64,000 nt of DNA from Entophlyctis helioformis (GCA_025526915.1 JAHLKH010000040.1:62001-126000), one strand, 5' to 3'. Shown: positions 34,006 to 46,470, numbered from the stretch's first letter. Program-made: numbers and translations. The notes: generated by a model not told the origin, from the sequence alone.

Positions 34006-36257
34006 ATGACCGCCATCAACTTCAGCGCGCACTCGGCCGACCTGAGCCGCGCATACGAGCAGGTGCTGTCCGCCGGCGACCCCACCAACTGGGCCATCTT
34101 CTCGTACGACAGAGGCTCAAACGACCTCAAGCTGTTTGGCTCTGGCGGTAAGCGCCCTCCTCGGCTGCCCTGCCCATCCAGGCCCTCCTGGCCACGCAGC
34201 CGATCCGGCCGCTGCATCTGCCGTGGCCTGCCGTGCCTGCCAGTGCCTGCCTATCTTGCCTGCCGGCCCACAGCGCATCCGCTGCATCCACAGCATCTGC
34301 AGCATGGCCTCCTGCCCTGCCCTGCACTGACGCTCGTGCCCACCATGCACCGGCCCTGTCTGTGAACCGCGGCCCGTGCGCTCTGCGCTTGTGGCGCTGT
34401 TCTTCCGCGGCCCGCTGCGTGTCGTGCTTGGATGGCCCGGCCCCCTCCCGCAGACGGCGGCCTCGAGGAGCTCAAGGACGAGTTCGAGGAGGGCAAGATC
34501 CAGTACGCCTTTGCAAAGGTCGTCGAGCCCATCTCGGGCCTGCCCAAATACGTCCTGATCTGCTGGGTACGTCTTGCTGCCCGCCCGCCGCCTTGCCTGC
34601 AGCCACACGCACAGGCCTGACCGTCACGTTGCGCTGTATCGCTGTGTTGCAGTGCGGCGACGGCGTGCCCGTGGCCAAAAAGGGTCTGTTCAACTACCAC
34701 GTCAACGACATTGTCAAGTTCTTCAAGGTACCGCACCTGCTCGCCTTCTCTCGCCTGCACTGCACTCGCTCCCGTTGGGATCGCTGCTGACTGCTCCGGC
34801 AGGGATTCCATGTGCAAGTCAACGCTCGCGCCGAGGACGACGTGGACCCCGAGCTGATCATGAAAAAAGTCAGAGACTCGGCCGGCGCCAAGTACTCGAT
34901 CCAGAAGGAGAGCGATCGCCCAGTTGCTGCTGCTGCCCCAGCATCTCCGTCGCGTCCTCTGTACAGCAGCAACGCCACGGCTCCAGCAACGTCGTCGTCG
35001 TCTTACAACAGGTTTGCTGCATCTTCCAAGCCAACTCCTGCACCGGCACCGGCACCCACGTCCTACAACCCTCCGAAGCCGTCATATGGCGCACCGACCC
35101 CTGCGCCTGCACCCGTGGCCAGCAACACGCCTGTGCGTCCAGCGTTTGCGGGATACAACCGTCCCGCACCGGCAGCCTCGTTTGTTCCCACACAGGCATC
35201 GCCCGATACATCCACCGCCTCGCGTGTCCAAGCTGAACGCGAGCGCCGCGAACGCGATGAGCGCGAGCAGCGCGACCGTGCCGAGAAGGAGATGCGCGAC
35301 CGCCAAGAGCGCGAGCGTCGTGCGTCTGAGACCGAGGCTAGACAACAGCAGCAGGCCCTGGAGCAACAGCAACAACAACAACAGCAGCAGAAGCAGCAGC
35401 AGGCAGCGGCCGACAAGGAGCGTGCCGATCGTGAGCGCCGCGAAGCCGAGGAGCGTGCCAGACGCGAGCACATCGAACGCCAGCGTCTCGAGGCCGAGGC
35501 TCGCCTTGCGCGGTCGTCACCGACACCGACACCTACGCGTCAGGGTAACTTCCCTCTCTCCTTCCTTGCCTATCCATACTGGATGTCTACCTTTTCCTCA
35601 CGACCACCACTGCCACCACCACCACCAATGCCGCTAACACACGCACAGAGCTGCCCGTTCCCGTGCAGCCAGCCGCTCCATCCCTGACCGCCACCGTGCT
35701 CTACGACTACGTGCCCGACGAAAGCAACGAGATTGCGCTCGCCGAGGGCGACACGGTGACGGACATTGTCATGGTCGATGACGGCTGGTGGCAGGGCACC
35801 AACTCGGCCGGCCAGACCGGGCTGTTCCCCGCCAACTACGTCGAGCTGAATGCTGCCAGTGGCCCCGTTGCTGCTGGTGGTGCGGGTGGTGCCACGGCCG
35901 CCGCGTTTGTGCCGGCACCCGTGGCTGCGGTTCAAGAGACGCATCCCGCCCACGAGGAACCGGTGGTGAAGCAGCAGCAGCAGCAGGGTGCAGCAGCTGC
36001 GGCGTCGGCACCGCGTGCCACGGCGCTCTACGACTACGCTGCCGCCGAGGCCAACGAGCTGTCGTTCATGACAGGCGATCTCATCACAGACATTGTGTTT
36101 GTGTCGGAGGACTGGTGGCAGGGCACGCTCAACGGCGTTGTCGGTCTCTGTAAGTCGCGTCCTTGTCGCTCTTTGTCCGTGTCCGTGTCTGTGCTTGCAC
36201 TCATACACACTGTGCTTGCTTCCAGTCCCTGGCAACTACGTCGACCTGATCCAATAA
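34006..36257 (+). CDS. ABP1: ABP1 / drebrin-like actin-binding protein (ADF-H domain plus two SH3 domains)
   Basis: Links cortical actin patches to endocytosis. Six exons: 34006-34147, 34454-34566, 34653-34727, 34803-35544, 35649-36149 and 36226-36257, giving 534 aa. The N-terminal ADF-homology domain (about residues 5-130) shows TNWAIFSYDRGSNDLKLFGSG, YVLICWCGDGVPVAKKGLFNYHVNDIVKFF and GFHVQVNARAEDD. The middle is a proline/alanine linker, then a long charged helix rich in Arg/Glu with a polyglutamine run (residues about 210-330). Two SH3 domains follow: ATVLYDYVPDESNEIALAEGD...GWWQGTN...GLFPANYVEL and ATALYDYAAAEANELSFMTGD...DWWQGTL...FPGNYVDLIQ. The protein ends at the last residues of the second SH3, as in yeast Abp1-type proteins. 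Confidence 0.95.
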
Positions 36258-36349
36258 ACACATGCACACTTTATCATCACGTATATAAACCGGTTCATTC
36301 ATACAAAAAGGAGGGCTGAAGGTGAAAGGAGGCGTGGAGGCAGCGACCG

Positions 36350-37762
36350 TCAGGCATGTCCGCTTTTCCGTCGTTTGGCCGCCTTGGCGCGCGCAATCTC
36401 GCCGGCAGTTTCCCCACTGCCACTCGCCACTCCACTTCCTGCTGCTGCCGCTCCGGTTCCTGCTGCCGCCGCTGTGGTAGTCGATGCGGTAGGTGCCTTG
36501 CGTTTGGCACTCGTCTTGGCAGCAGGCTTGGCCGTCGAGGCAGAAGCAGAGGCAGAGGCATCGCCGTCAGTTGTCACCGTGCCATTCGAAGCGCGCTTCG
36601 CAGGTGCACGTGCCGTCGTCGCAGAAGCTGCTGCCCCACTACCAACACTGATACTGCCACCGCCGACACCGACACCATTCGCTCCACCAGGCTTCTTTGT
36701 CTCGCTCGCCACAGTCGTCTTGCCGCCACCGCTGCCACTGCCGCCACTGCTGCCACTGGCTCTGACCGAGGTGCTGCTCTTGGGCCTGCTCTCGACACTG
36801 GCGAGAGCCTTGGCGCCATCGGCACTCGCCGGCCGCTTGACAGTCTTGGTCGCAGGCTCAGCCGCCGTATCAACAGCCATATCGTCCAGTCCAGCCTTGA
36901 TGCTGCCGGCTCCGCCGCTCGCGTCCAGGTCAACGGGATGCAGCGCGTCATGCCCAGCCTCGAGCGTTAAATCGGCGGCCGGTAACACGGTGCCGCCTTC
37001 GACATCCACATCCACATCCACGTCGCTCTCCGAGTCGCTCGTCCCGTCGTCGCAGCTGTCCGCGTCGCCGTCCTCGTCGTCGCCATCGCCGACGTCGCCG
37101 CCCCCCGTAGGCTCGCCACGCGTCCAGCCAGATCGTGACATCTGCACGTATGCGGAGCCAGACGGCCTCATGACAACCGCGCCAACAAGCGACAGCGAGA
37201 TGGGCGTGTTGTTGAGCGCGCCAACGGCACCTCCCGTCAACCACGCCATCCCGCCCGTGTGCCACGCTTTCCCGCCCACGCCTCCGTCCACGGCCGTCGA
37301 CTCGGTGTACTGCGTCCCTGCGTCGCCAGGATCCTCAATCCACAGCCACGGCAAAAACATCTGCTGGTACACACGCGGCAGCCCACCGCCACCTGCGCCG
37401 CTTTTGCCAGCCTCGCCAAACACGCTGCTGGCCGGCATCGGCGCTGGCGTGGTGGGCACAGACGGCGGCCCCGGCGTGGCGCCAATCGAGCCAGGCGTTG
37501 ACACGAGCGCCGATCCGGACATGTACGACATCCCCATCGCAGACCCCGTCAGCGCCGACGCGACCTGCAGGCCATAGTCGGGCACAGACGCCGCCCCGGC
37601 CGCCGAGTTGTTGGGCACCATGACGAGATCCGAAAACAATGGATGGTGGTCCTGGAACGGCAGGATGCGGCTGATGCGCGGTCCAGCCGGCGGCGACATG
37701 ACAAAGTCCGCCCTACAGTTCTGCGTGCCGGTAAATCCACCCGCCACCACCACCACCACCAC

Positions 37763-37797
<35 letters not shown>

Positions 37798-40700
37798 CAG
37801 TCGATCTGTTAGACGACCACTCCACAACGCCGGGCCAGCAAACGGCAAGCCAAGGACGCACCCATAACCACTTGATGAGCTCCTTGTTCTGGTCCTTGGG
37901 AATGTCGTCCATGAGCCACGACGTGACATCCAGCGCGACCTCAAACACTCGCAGCGCCTGGCACTCGTGTGCAACGAGCTTGGTGGCCAGCAGCCGGGTG
38001 AGCGTCTGCAGCAGCGACAGCACATGTCCCTGTGCAGGATTCTCCAAAAGCACCGGCGCGAGCGTCTTGATGAGCTTGAGACGCATGAGCAGCCTAGAAC
38101 CACGCACGCCACCAGTGTGAGCAGTCGTCGCTCTCCAGCGGCAAGGGCAACACGCAGCGACTCACGCGTGCTGAAGATGCGTGAACCGCACTTGGTCTTG
38201 CTCGGCCGTCGGCCCACCGCCCCGGATCCCAGCGCACTGCTCAGGGAACAGCGTCTGCACTTGGCCAAAGCTGATGTCGTGCACGGCCATCAGATCAATC
38301 ACCCGCGCATGTTCGAGCATCCACGCCAGATCGCGGTGGATGGCAGCCACAAACCCAGCAAGGTCGGCCAGGTACGCCTCTTCCTGCTTGGCATTCTTGG
38401 CCGTCTTGGTCTTGCGCGCGTCTTGCAGTCGCGCAATGAGCGAGAGCACGAGCTGCACCGCAAAGTCGCCAAACAGGCGAATGACGGTCGCGTCAGAGAC
38501 AAGGAGCGCGGCTGGGCTGGGCCTGCCTGCGCCGGCCAGCATCGCAGACGCTGACACGACCGTCGCCGGGCCAGGCTGGCTGCCAAACGACGCCAACGAC
38601 GGCGGAGACCCGCCCTGGACACCCGAAAACGACAGCGACGACGCCGACAGAGACGCCAGCAGCGGCTGTCCACCAGCACTCCCGACGGCAACACCCAGCA
38701 CTGCTTGTGCGTTCTCCAAATGTGCATGCACTTGCCCCACGAGCCGCTTGAAGAAATCCCAGCGGACCTTGGGCAGCAGCCGCGTAAAGTCCACGGGCCG
38801 CCCTGCAAACAGCTCTTGGAATAACACATCGGCCAGCCGGTTCCAGCACCGCGAGTAGCCCTGCGCTACATCGCCGGGATGCCCCGCACTCGCCGTCGAA
38901 TGCACGCTTTGGTGGAAATGCAGGAGATCCAGCGTGAGCGAGAGGAGGAACTCGGTGCGGTCCACATTGCGCGGGCCAGCAAGCCGGAGCACGCGTCCGA
39001 AAAACACGTCAAACTCGTCCATGGCGAACGGTGCCTGTACGAGCTGTGCAGCGATGGCCGGTGCCTGCGGGTCTGACGGCTGCAGAGCGAGATGGCGTGG
39101 CGCAATGGCAGTGTCCAAACAAGAGGGCTCAAACGCGTCGTTCCAGAGCACCTTGACCATGACATGCGCAGCATGGATCGCAATGTCCGTGGGCGAGTCT
39201 TCGGGCGACACTGATGACTTCTTGGCGTCAGAGTACACGCGCGCCAGATCGAATCCGGCCCACACGCAGTCCTGGATGCAGGCACGCTTGAACCACGACG
39301 GAGACTCGACCAAATGCGTCATGAGCACAGCAATCCCAGTCACCAAAGGCGCACTGTGCGGTGATGCGACGGCGTTGCGGCTGCTTGTAGTGTTGCTGCT
39401 AATGGTGGGTCGAGGAGTGAGACGCGCTCGCACAACGCTCAGATGCTGCAAGATGCGCAGAACAGCGGATATGCACGGCTTGGACCGCAACACAGTGGCG
39501 CGGAGTGTCGACAGATACTGGTATTGCTGTCACGGCCAGTCATCAGTCCACAGCCGCCAATATCACCATCCACAGCAAACGGAAGCAATACCTGCACAGT
39601 CATGAACAGCTCGGGATGGGGATCAACCGTCTCCGACGACACGAGAAGCACACGCAACAGCACGACAAGGTTGGTCATCAGGTTGGCAAAGGGTGTGGAC
39701 CGCAGCAGGGCCAGACTCCCGCGCGCCTTGATAAACACAGGCTCCGCCACATCCTCGAGGATCTTTTGCACGCTGCACGCTCGTGACGCGCAGAGCTGCA
39801 CAATAAACGAAAGGTTCCACGTCTGCGGCCCGCCCTCGACAGAGAGCAAGAGTTCGAGCCCAGCGGCAGGAGTCGAAGAAAAGTTGGGCTTGGCCAGGGC
39901 ATAGACGTCGCGGAAATGGTCGGCGACCATGGCAGGCAAAAACTCGTTTCGGTCGGCAACCTCGCGCAGGATCTCGACCGCAATCGCAATGCGACGCAGA
40001 AACTCGTTCCGACTGTCGGCCCACTGCGTGTCAGCCAGCATACCAGCATCCCAGCATCCACACAACACAACAGCAGAGAATAGACAAAGTCACTTGCTTG
40101 GAGAACGCAGTGGATTGCCGCTGCAACAAGCTGGTGGTGTACTTGAAAAGTCGATGCAACGGCTCGCGGTTGCCCTGATACCGCCACAGCAGACTCGACA
40201 CCGTGACAGAGACGCCCTGCCGCTCGTCCTTGAAGTCGCGCACATCGCGAAACTCGGTGACAGTATGTGCATCCTTGCTAGCGCCGCGCTTTAGAAAGGA
40301 CGACGGGTCGATCAAAATGACTGCCTGGTCTTCTGGAGATACGTCGCAGACACCGAGTGCAAGGAGGTCCTTGAGATGGCCCAGGATGTGAAAGTCGATG
40401 TAGCTCGTGCCCCGTTTCCTGAGCGCGTTGTGCTGCGAATGCGCCGAGGGTCAGTGTGGGTTCCAGACTCGCCTCGCCATCAGACTGCATACCTTGTCCA
40501 ACAGCGCATTGAAAATGAGTCTCGAGCATCCCATGGAATGGAAAACGGTCTGATGCCGCTTGAGTGCATACACAATGCTCCGATACATGCTGCGCTCGGT
40601 TGCTTTGGAGAGCGTCCACAGTACGGTCTCGAGGAGCCATTGGTAGTCTCTCAGCACCTCCAGGATAGACAGGATGACTGCCAGCTGGCGGTCGTTGAGT

Positions 40701-43700
40701 ACAGAGCTGCCAGGCACCGACACCGTCTTCCAGTTGTCGATTCCAATCCTGCACGTTTGTTGCGTCTGGCCGTCAGTCGTCATTCTCATGCACCAAGAGA
40801 GCAAAGACAGGCTCCCTTCAACTCTACCCACTCTTGGACGCGCACAATGTACGCCGTGACCTTGCTGTACAGCCAGAGGGACAGCCGCAACCGCCAAAGC
40901 GGCCCGAGCTGTTTGAGCTGCTCAACAAACGTCGGATCAGCAAGCGCCAGATGCAGGTCGTGGTACGTATCGTGCACAGGCTTGTCGCGTGTCGTGTCCA
41001 CTTGGTCGCCTGCAGAGAACACGGCAGCCAGTTTCTGCAGAACACGGCTCTTGACACTCTCAAACTGGCTCGTCTCTGCCGCCTGCTGTGCCTGCACGAC
41101 ACCACTCCAATTAGCCCACCATCTCTGGTCATCCTCATCACACGCCTGCACAGTCCTGGAGACTCACCGTGTCAAGGCGGGTCACCGAGACAAGCACGTC
41201 GCGCAGCTCATCCACGCCGGTCGCTTCGCCAGCATCGCCGCTCAGCGATGGAGCAGCAAATCCTCGCAGAAACCTCGAGTACTTGGCGCAGAGCGGTCCG
41301 TCCGACTCCAGATCCCCGCGCGCAACAAGCCTCTGCATATACAACTGTGCTGAGAACAACCGGAACCGCTCCAGCTCTGAAAACAGCAGATGCAGCCGAA
41401 ACAGCGAGTCTGGGTCCTGCGGCCCATTGGCAATGAGGCGGTCCAGCAGCGAGAACATGAACCGCTGCAGGTTCTTGCGCTGCTGGTGGGGATCGTCGGA
41501 TTCGAGGTCGTCGTACCACTCTGAGATGAGCTTCGTGGCGACATAGAGGCGGTAGTCTTCGGTGGGACATGGATTAGAGAGTGCCCATGTGAAGAGCACT
41601 TCGAGGGCACACGAAATGTCGGCGAACCCGTCAAAAAACAGGTCCCATTCGTCATAGAGCTTGGAAAAGTCTGTCGTCGGGCCAATCCCAGACAAGATCT
41701 GTTGGTTGCCACGATACTTGTCAGCAGACAGGCCCAAATCAGCACGGTCGTCAATATCACTTGCCTTGTCTGCGGTGGCTGCAAACGGCAGTGACCGCTG
41801 GCCAGTGGAAAGGAGCCACTTGTTTCGCCTCTCAATGTCGAGTCGGGCCTGGCAATGTCCAACATGATCAATCAGCCCCACTACAGATCCACCGTCTCCA
41901 ATGGCATGCAACACGCACCTTGTCTTTGCCAGCGAAAATCTCCCTGCTGAACTCTTCCATCTTGGACCACACCTTGACGCCAACGAAAGCGTCTGGTGCG
42001 CATGCAAACTCGTCCTGCTCAATCGCATAAGTCACACATACACGCACCAAGCCACCAGTCGGGTCCGCTGAAACCTCACCTGCAACAGCCGGATAATCCG
42101 AGAATACTGGTCTTGCACAGCCATCTCTGTCCCAGCCGTCGCCAACGTGGATTTCAACTGCCGCCAGCTCCAAAGTCAGCCCCTCATATCCCGCCATCAC
42201 AAGACCAGCCGTGGCCTAGCTCTTACCCGCTTGAGTTTGAGCACAGAAGAGAGCAGCAGACTGCGCATGAGTGCGCGCGACCGGCCAAACTCGCTCATGA
42301 ACGCAGATACGAGCGGTACGACAAAAAACATTTGCGTAAACGTCGCCTTGGTATATAGATCCACAGTCTGCTTGAGGAACTTGCGCTGGTCCAGCAGCCC
42401 TTCGCCGTACAGCTTGGCGCAGAGCCGCACTCTGCCCATCCCATCCCATCCCATGCATGTCCATCAGCCAAAAGGCATTCATGCCGCTCAGCGCGCAGCA
42501 TTACTCCATGCCAAGCGTACTCACAAGTACTCCCACCGCACAATAAACTGCTGGCGCTGCTCTGGCGTCAGCGCTTTCTTGGGAGGCGGTGCAAGAGAGT
42601 CCTTGTTCTGCAAGCGCTTGTTGCCGCGCGACAGTGCGAGGGACGATAACGCAGGAGCAGCAGCAGGCGGCGGAGTGACCGTTGGCGCAATCTCGCCCAG
42701 CTGCTTCTCGAGAAACTCGCTCATCATGTCTGTGAATTTGAAGCACTGCTGCAGATGTAAGTCGGGTTTCGTTGCCTTGGATACCTGTCCCGTCTGTTGA
42801 ACAGGTCCTGTCAGCGAGCAAGAACAAAGCGCGGGCATCTGTCACAGCACAGCATAGCACAGCATAGCACAGCATAGCACAGCATAGCCACCCAGCAACT
42901 ACTATACCCCAATGAGCTCGTTGAGGCCAATGACTTTGATCGCCCACAGAGCACGCGGCAGTGGCAGTCCTTGAGCCGTGATCATCTCAAGCAACCGTTC
43001 AGTACGGATACCGTGCGGCACGTTGCGCGCCAGATCCGTGACTGGCGTGTCGCCCTTGATCACCTCGTTGATCCAGTTTTCTCGTGCCTTGTCAGACGAC
43101 ACAATACGCTGGGGCAGGACATAGGCCGACTTGCGTGGCACTCGTGCTTCTGCCTGTGCGGCAAGGATATCTGAAGCAAGAGCCGTGAGCGCAGCAATAG
43201 ACTGTGGACGACTCAGCCGCTCGTGTAGCGCGTCGAATCCTGTAATGTGCTCGTTCTGTGCGTGCCATCCATGTCGTCAGAGTCATGTGGAGTGGGCGAG
43301 CCATCGCCACAGCAGACAGCCAAAGCATACGTGGAACTGAGCCTTGTCAGTGTATCCAATCTGCACAGCTTGGTTGTCCATCCGGTCCTCGGGCTGATCA
43401 GATTGCTGCATGTACACATCCGCGTACTCGATGGCACCTGCGTGTCAAGTCCATGCGTGTGAGATCCATGCGTATGCAGTCAACACGCGTATTCCCATGG
43501 TGCAAGCGTCCACGACTCACTGTTTGGATCGGTTGACAGGAAGAGCGTCTTGTCTGCTGGGGGCACAAGTGCATACTTGCGCAGCGACCGTCCATGCCTG
43601 TCCCAGACGACGATAAAGACGGCATGGATCCACCCATTTGATGCTGGGAAAGCGGCTGCTGGAGTTGCTGTTGTTGCAGCGATTGCTGGCTTTGCGCCAA

Positions 43701-44663
43701 TTGCTGTTGTTGCAACTGGAGATGGAGTTGATGCTGCTGATGCAAATGCTGCTGCTGTTGTTGTTGGTGCTGGAATTGCATCATCTGCGGGTTATGCTGG
43801 TGCAGGGAGGCGAGGCCAGGCTGCTGCATATGGTATGGGAACTGCGATTGCTGCTGCTGGGCTTGTTGCTGGGCCTGGAACTGCTGCTGGAGTTGCTGGG
43901 CCTGCTGAACCTGCTGAGCCTGCAGCTGGTTCTGGTACTGCAACTGCTGCTGTTGTTGCTGGAGCAGTTGCTGCTGCTGTAATTGGAAGTTTTGCATCTG
44001 CTGCTGCTGGAGATGCATTTGCATCTGCAGTTGGGCGGCCGTGTTCATGCTGGTGGTGTGGTGCGTCTGCGTCTGCATAGGGGTCATGCCGGCCATGCCG
44101 TTGATGCCCGTCATGCCGTACAAGGCAGCGGCAGTCGCGGTGCGCGAGGAGGCGGACGGGTCCAGGTCGGGCAGCAGCGACGCGTTGGATGCGGGTGCCA
44201 AGATGGAGGTGGAAGCGGCGGTTGAGGATCCAGGCAGCACGAGGAACTGGAGATTGCCCTGCAGGTTGCCCGACATCTGGCCCGGCATGCCGATATTCCG
44301 AACGCCAAGACTATTGGTCTGTCCAACACCGACATTGACGCCAACACCCATCCCGGGCACATTGACGCCCATGTTGACGCCCATTCCCATGCCAGGCACA
44401 TTGACGCCCATGCCACCTAGCGACGGATGCATGGTGCTGCCAGGAAACGCGGCTCCAGGCAACTGTTGCTGCTGTTGCTGTTGTTGTTGCTGTTGTTGCC
44501 GTCCAACGGGAGCAGCCGGATTGCGGCGAGGATTGTATCCTGTTGGATGCCAAAGAGTGCCGTAGAGTGCCGCAGGGTGATGCAGGGCGATGTTGGGCAC
44601 AGCGAGGGATCGGCGCAGGCCAGTCCGTGAGTCCAGACGAGCGGCCAGATCCGGAGCGTGCAT
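36350..44663 (-). CDS. MED12: MED12 / Srb8, Mediator CDK8-kinase module subunit (5' end uncertain)
   Basis: Large subunit that activates CDK8-cyclin C and docks the kinase module on Mediator. Many exons on the minus strand. The N-terminal region (44663-43521) is rich in Gly/Met/Val and Gln. Next come ADKTLFLSTDPN, EYADVYMQQSDQPEDRMDNQAVQIGY and the Med12 domain ENWINEVIKGDTPVTDLARNVPHGIR, LPLPRALWAIKVIGLNEL (about 43141-42910). The Med12 LCEWAV-type domain has EWDLFFDGFADISCALEVLFTWALSNPCPTEDYRLYVATKL (about 41690-41500). Long helical regions follow, and a Ser/Thr/Ala-rich tail ends RRKSGHA at 36350. The Q-rich exon joins the conserved exon only if one base is missing near 43588. The start codon is provisional: an ATG at 44663 was chosen because downstream text (HHPAALYGTLWHPTGYNPRRN) looks like coding DNA. 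Protein length is roughly 2,200 aa. Confidence 0.8.
37741..37799. repeat. CCA / CAG trinucleotide tract in a MED12 intron
   Basis: About seven CCA/CAC units followed by about ten CAG units. It lies inside an intron just upstream of the C-terminal MED12 exon. Confidence 0.8.
42845..42890. repeat. 10-bp tandem repeat (AGCACAGCAT) in a MED12 intron
   Basis: About four and a half perfect copies of a 10-bp unit, located between the Med12-domain exon and the next coding exon. Confidence 0.9.
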
Positions 44664-45592
44664 GCCAGAGGCTGTTAGTCGAGCGAGCCGCCAAGATCGA
44701 GTGGCAGTCGCAGAGCACAGGCCCATGCCGGCCAATCCATCGGCAGCCATCGCTTCGTAGGCGTCGCTTGGCAGGCGTCGCTGCGTAGGCGTCGGCCAGT
44801 GTCTGAGCAGCGCTCTACTGGCTGCCAGAGGGCTGAGCGAGTGGGCTGAGTGACGGCTGGCTGGAGATGGCTGGCGATGGCTGGAGATGCCGAGCAGTGA
44901 CAGACAGACAGATAGACAGGCAGACAGACAGGTGGATAGGCAGGCAGGCACGCACCGGGGGCAGACATGGACTGCCGAGCGTGCTGCCTCTGCTAATGCT
45001 TCTGTGGACGTTGTGGACGTTGCGGTTACTGCTTCTGTTGACACTGGCTTGGACGTTGCGGTTGGACTGCACAAAGCGGGAAGGGCTGGGCAGGCACAGG
45101 CGGTGGTGGCAGCCAAGGCAGCGACGGCGGCTGGATGGTGGCGGGCAGAGAGCGCAAGCGTGCGGCTCGTGCGACTCGTGCGACGTGTGCTGCTCGTGCG
45201 ACAGAGGCCGAGCCGTCGAGGGCTTGTCAAGTCGCGGGCAAGATCGCTGTGATTGGTCGATCTAGAGAGCCGTCGCGAGGTGCAGACTGCCGTATGTGTG
45301 CAGCGTCACCGTGCGTCGATCTGGGCGGCTGTGGTACCAAACGGCCATGGATACACTTGAACCTGCTGTTCTTTACTGCTGAGGTCGCCAAGACTTTTCA
45401 ATCGGTTTATTGCCACCTTGCATATTTGGACCACAGACGTCAAATAGCGCGTCCGCCGCAGCCAACTTCGACCATACTCTCCAAATTCGACTAACCCGGA
45501 CGTCCACAAAGTGTCCCATAAACACCATTTGCGAGCCTGCCGATCGAAGGCGAACGTGCCCATTTGCCCGCCAAGCCATTCCAGAAAAAGAC
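44664..45592. other. Spacer between MED12 and the GIY-YIG gene
   Basis: The left part (44664-45180) has simple repeats typical of the window's introns: CTGGAGATGGCTGGCGATGG near 44860 and GACAGACAGATAGACAGGCAGACAGACAGG near 44900. It may hold an upstream MED12 exon or leader. The right part (about 45240-45592) is visibly less repetitive, lower in GC, and may belong to the inserted GIY-YIG segment. No other gene was recognised. Confidence 0.5.
45193..45231 (+). repeat. Left 39-bp direct repeat flanking the GIY-YIG gene
   Basis: It begins CTCGTGCGACAGAGGCCGAG and ends GGGCTTGTCAAG. It matches 37 of 39 positions of the repeat at 46752-46790, in the same orientation. The 1,520 bp between them hold the intronless GIY-YIG gene. 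Confidence 0.88.
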
Positions 45593-46216
45593 ATGTTGTA
45601 TGTACTGCAGCTGGAGCACAACAAGTTCTACGTCGGACGCACAGAGCGGTCGGTGGAGGAGCGGTTCCTGGAGCACTGCTCTGGTACTGGCTCGAATTGG
45701 ACATCGATACATTTTCCGTTGCGCGTTCTGATGACTGCACTAGGCGACTCTCAAGACGACGAAAACGACCTGACGCTCGAGATTATGCGGCGATACGGCT
45801 GGCAAAACGTGCGAGGTGGTAGCTGGTGCAATGTGGACATGGCGAATGCCCCGATTTTCCTGAACGAATCGAGCGACGACTCGGATGATACTGGCTACGG
45901 TGACACCTGCTATCGTTGTGGTCGCGCGTCCCACTACTCCAGTGAGTGCTACGCGAGCACGCACATCAACGGACATTCTCTTGACGGCTCCAGAAGTGGA
46001 GGTTCTTCCTCGGGCTCCCGCAGCAATAGTAATAATGTATGCTATCGTTGTGGCCGCACATCACATTCCGGCAATGATTGCTACGCAAGCACACATGCAA
46101 ACGGGACGTATCTTGGCCAATCCCAGCGAAGCATAGGCTGCCTTCGTTGCGGTCGCACGTCACATAATGCCAGTATGTGCTACGCAAGAACGCACGCGAA
46201 TGGCTACGACCTATAG
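45593..46216 (+). CDS. Intronless GIY-YIG nuclease-like protein with three zinc-knuckle repeats
   Basis: Single-exon gene of 207 aa. Residues 2-37 resemble a GIY-YIG nuclease start: LYVLQLEHNKFYVGRT (LYV and YVG stand for GIY and YIG). The helix EERFLEHCSGTGSNWT follows with conserved Arg24 and His28. A downstream ENDLTLEIMRRYGWQNVRGG (57-76) supplies the Glu57/Glu63 region and the VRGG motif. After an acidic Ser/Asp linker come three 25-residue units starting at 106, 150 and 183. Each is C-x2-C-G-R-x-S-H-x4-C-Y-A-x-T-H-x-N-G-x2-L, i.e. a CCHC zinc knuckle with an extra conserved tail. Nuclease or nucleic-acid binding is inferred from the domains; biological role is unknown. Unlike its neighbours it has no introns, and 39-bp direct repeats lie on either side. 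The start at 45593 is the first ATG before the fold. Confidence 0.85.
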   Translation: MLYVLQLEHNKFYVGRTERSVEERFLEHCSGTGSNWTSIHFPLRVLMTALGDSQDDENDLTLEIMRRYGWQNVRGGSWCNVDMANAPIFLNESSDDSDDTGYGDTCYRCGRASHYSSECYASTHINGHSLDGSRSGGSSSGSRSNSNNVCYRCGRTSHSGNDCYASTHANGTYLGQSQRSIGCLRCGRTSHNASMCYARTHANGYDL

Positions 46217-46294
46217 CCATCACAAAAATGCTTCATGCCGCGCGACGGACTGGATGAGACGGCCGCCGGCAATCGGTTGGCTGGATCTCGAGGT

Positions 46295-46470
46295 ACACCT
46301 AGTTACAGCGGAGTTAACTCGGCGCTACTCCAGCATACGACGGTAGATGCGGTTGACGGTGAGTTGACTTGATTGGCAATAAAGGACCATTTACACACCT
46401 GGCTCAAGTCGAGTTGGCTCTGCGCTGCTCCAACAGCACTACGGCTGCTACGGTTGACGGTGGGTTGACT
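46295..46470 (+). repeat. Imperfect tandem duplication, about 99-bp period
   Basis: Two diverged copies (about 46295-46369 and 46394-46470) share ACACCT, GAGTT, GCGCT(A/G)CTCCA and the strong end CGGTTGACGGTGNGTTGACT. They lie just downstream of the GIY-YIG stop codon and inside the segment bracketed by the 39-bp direct repeats. Confidence 0.75.
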
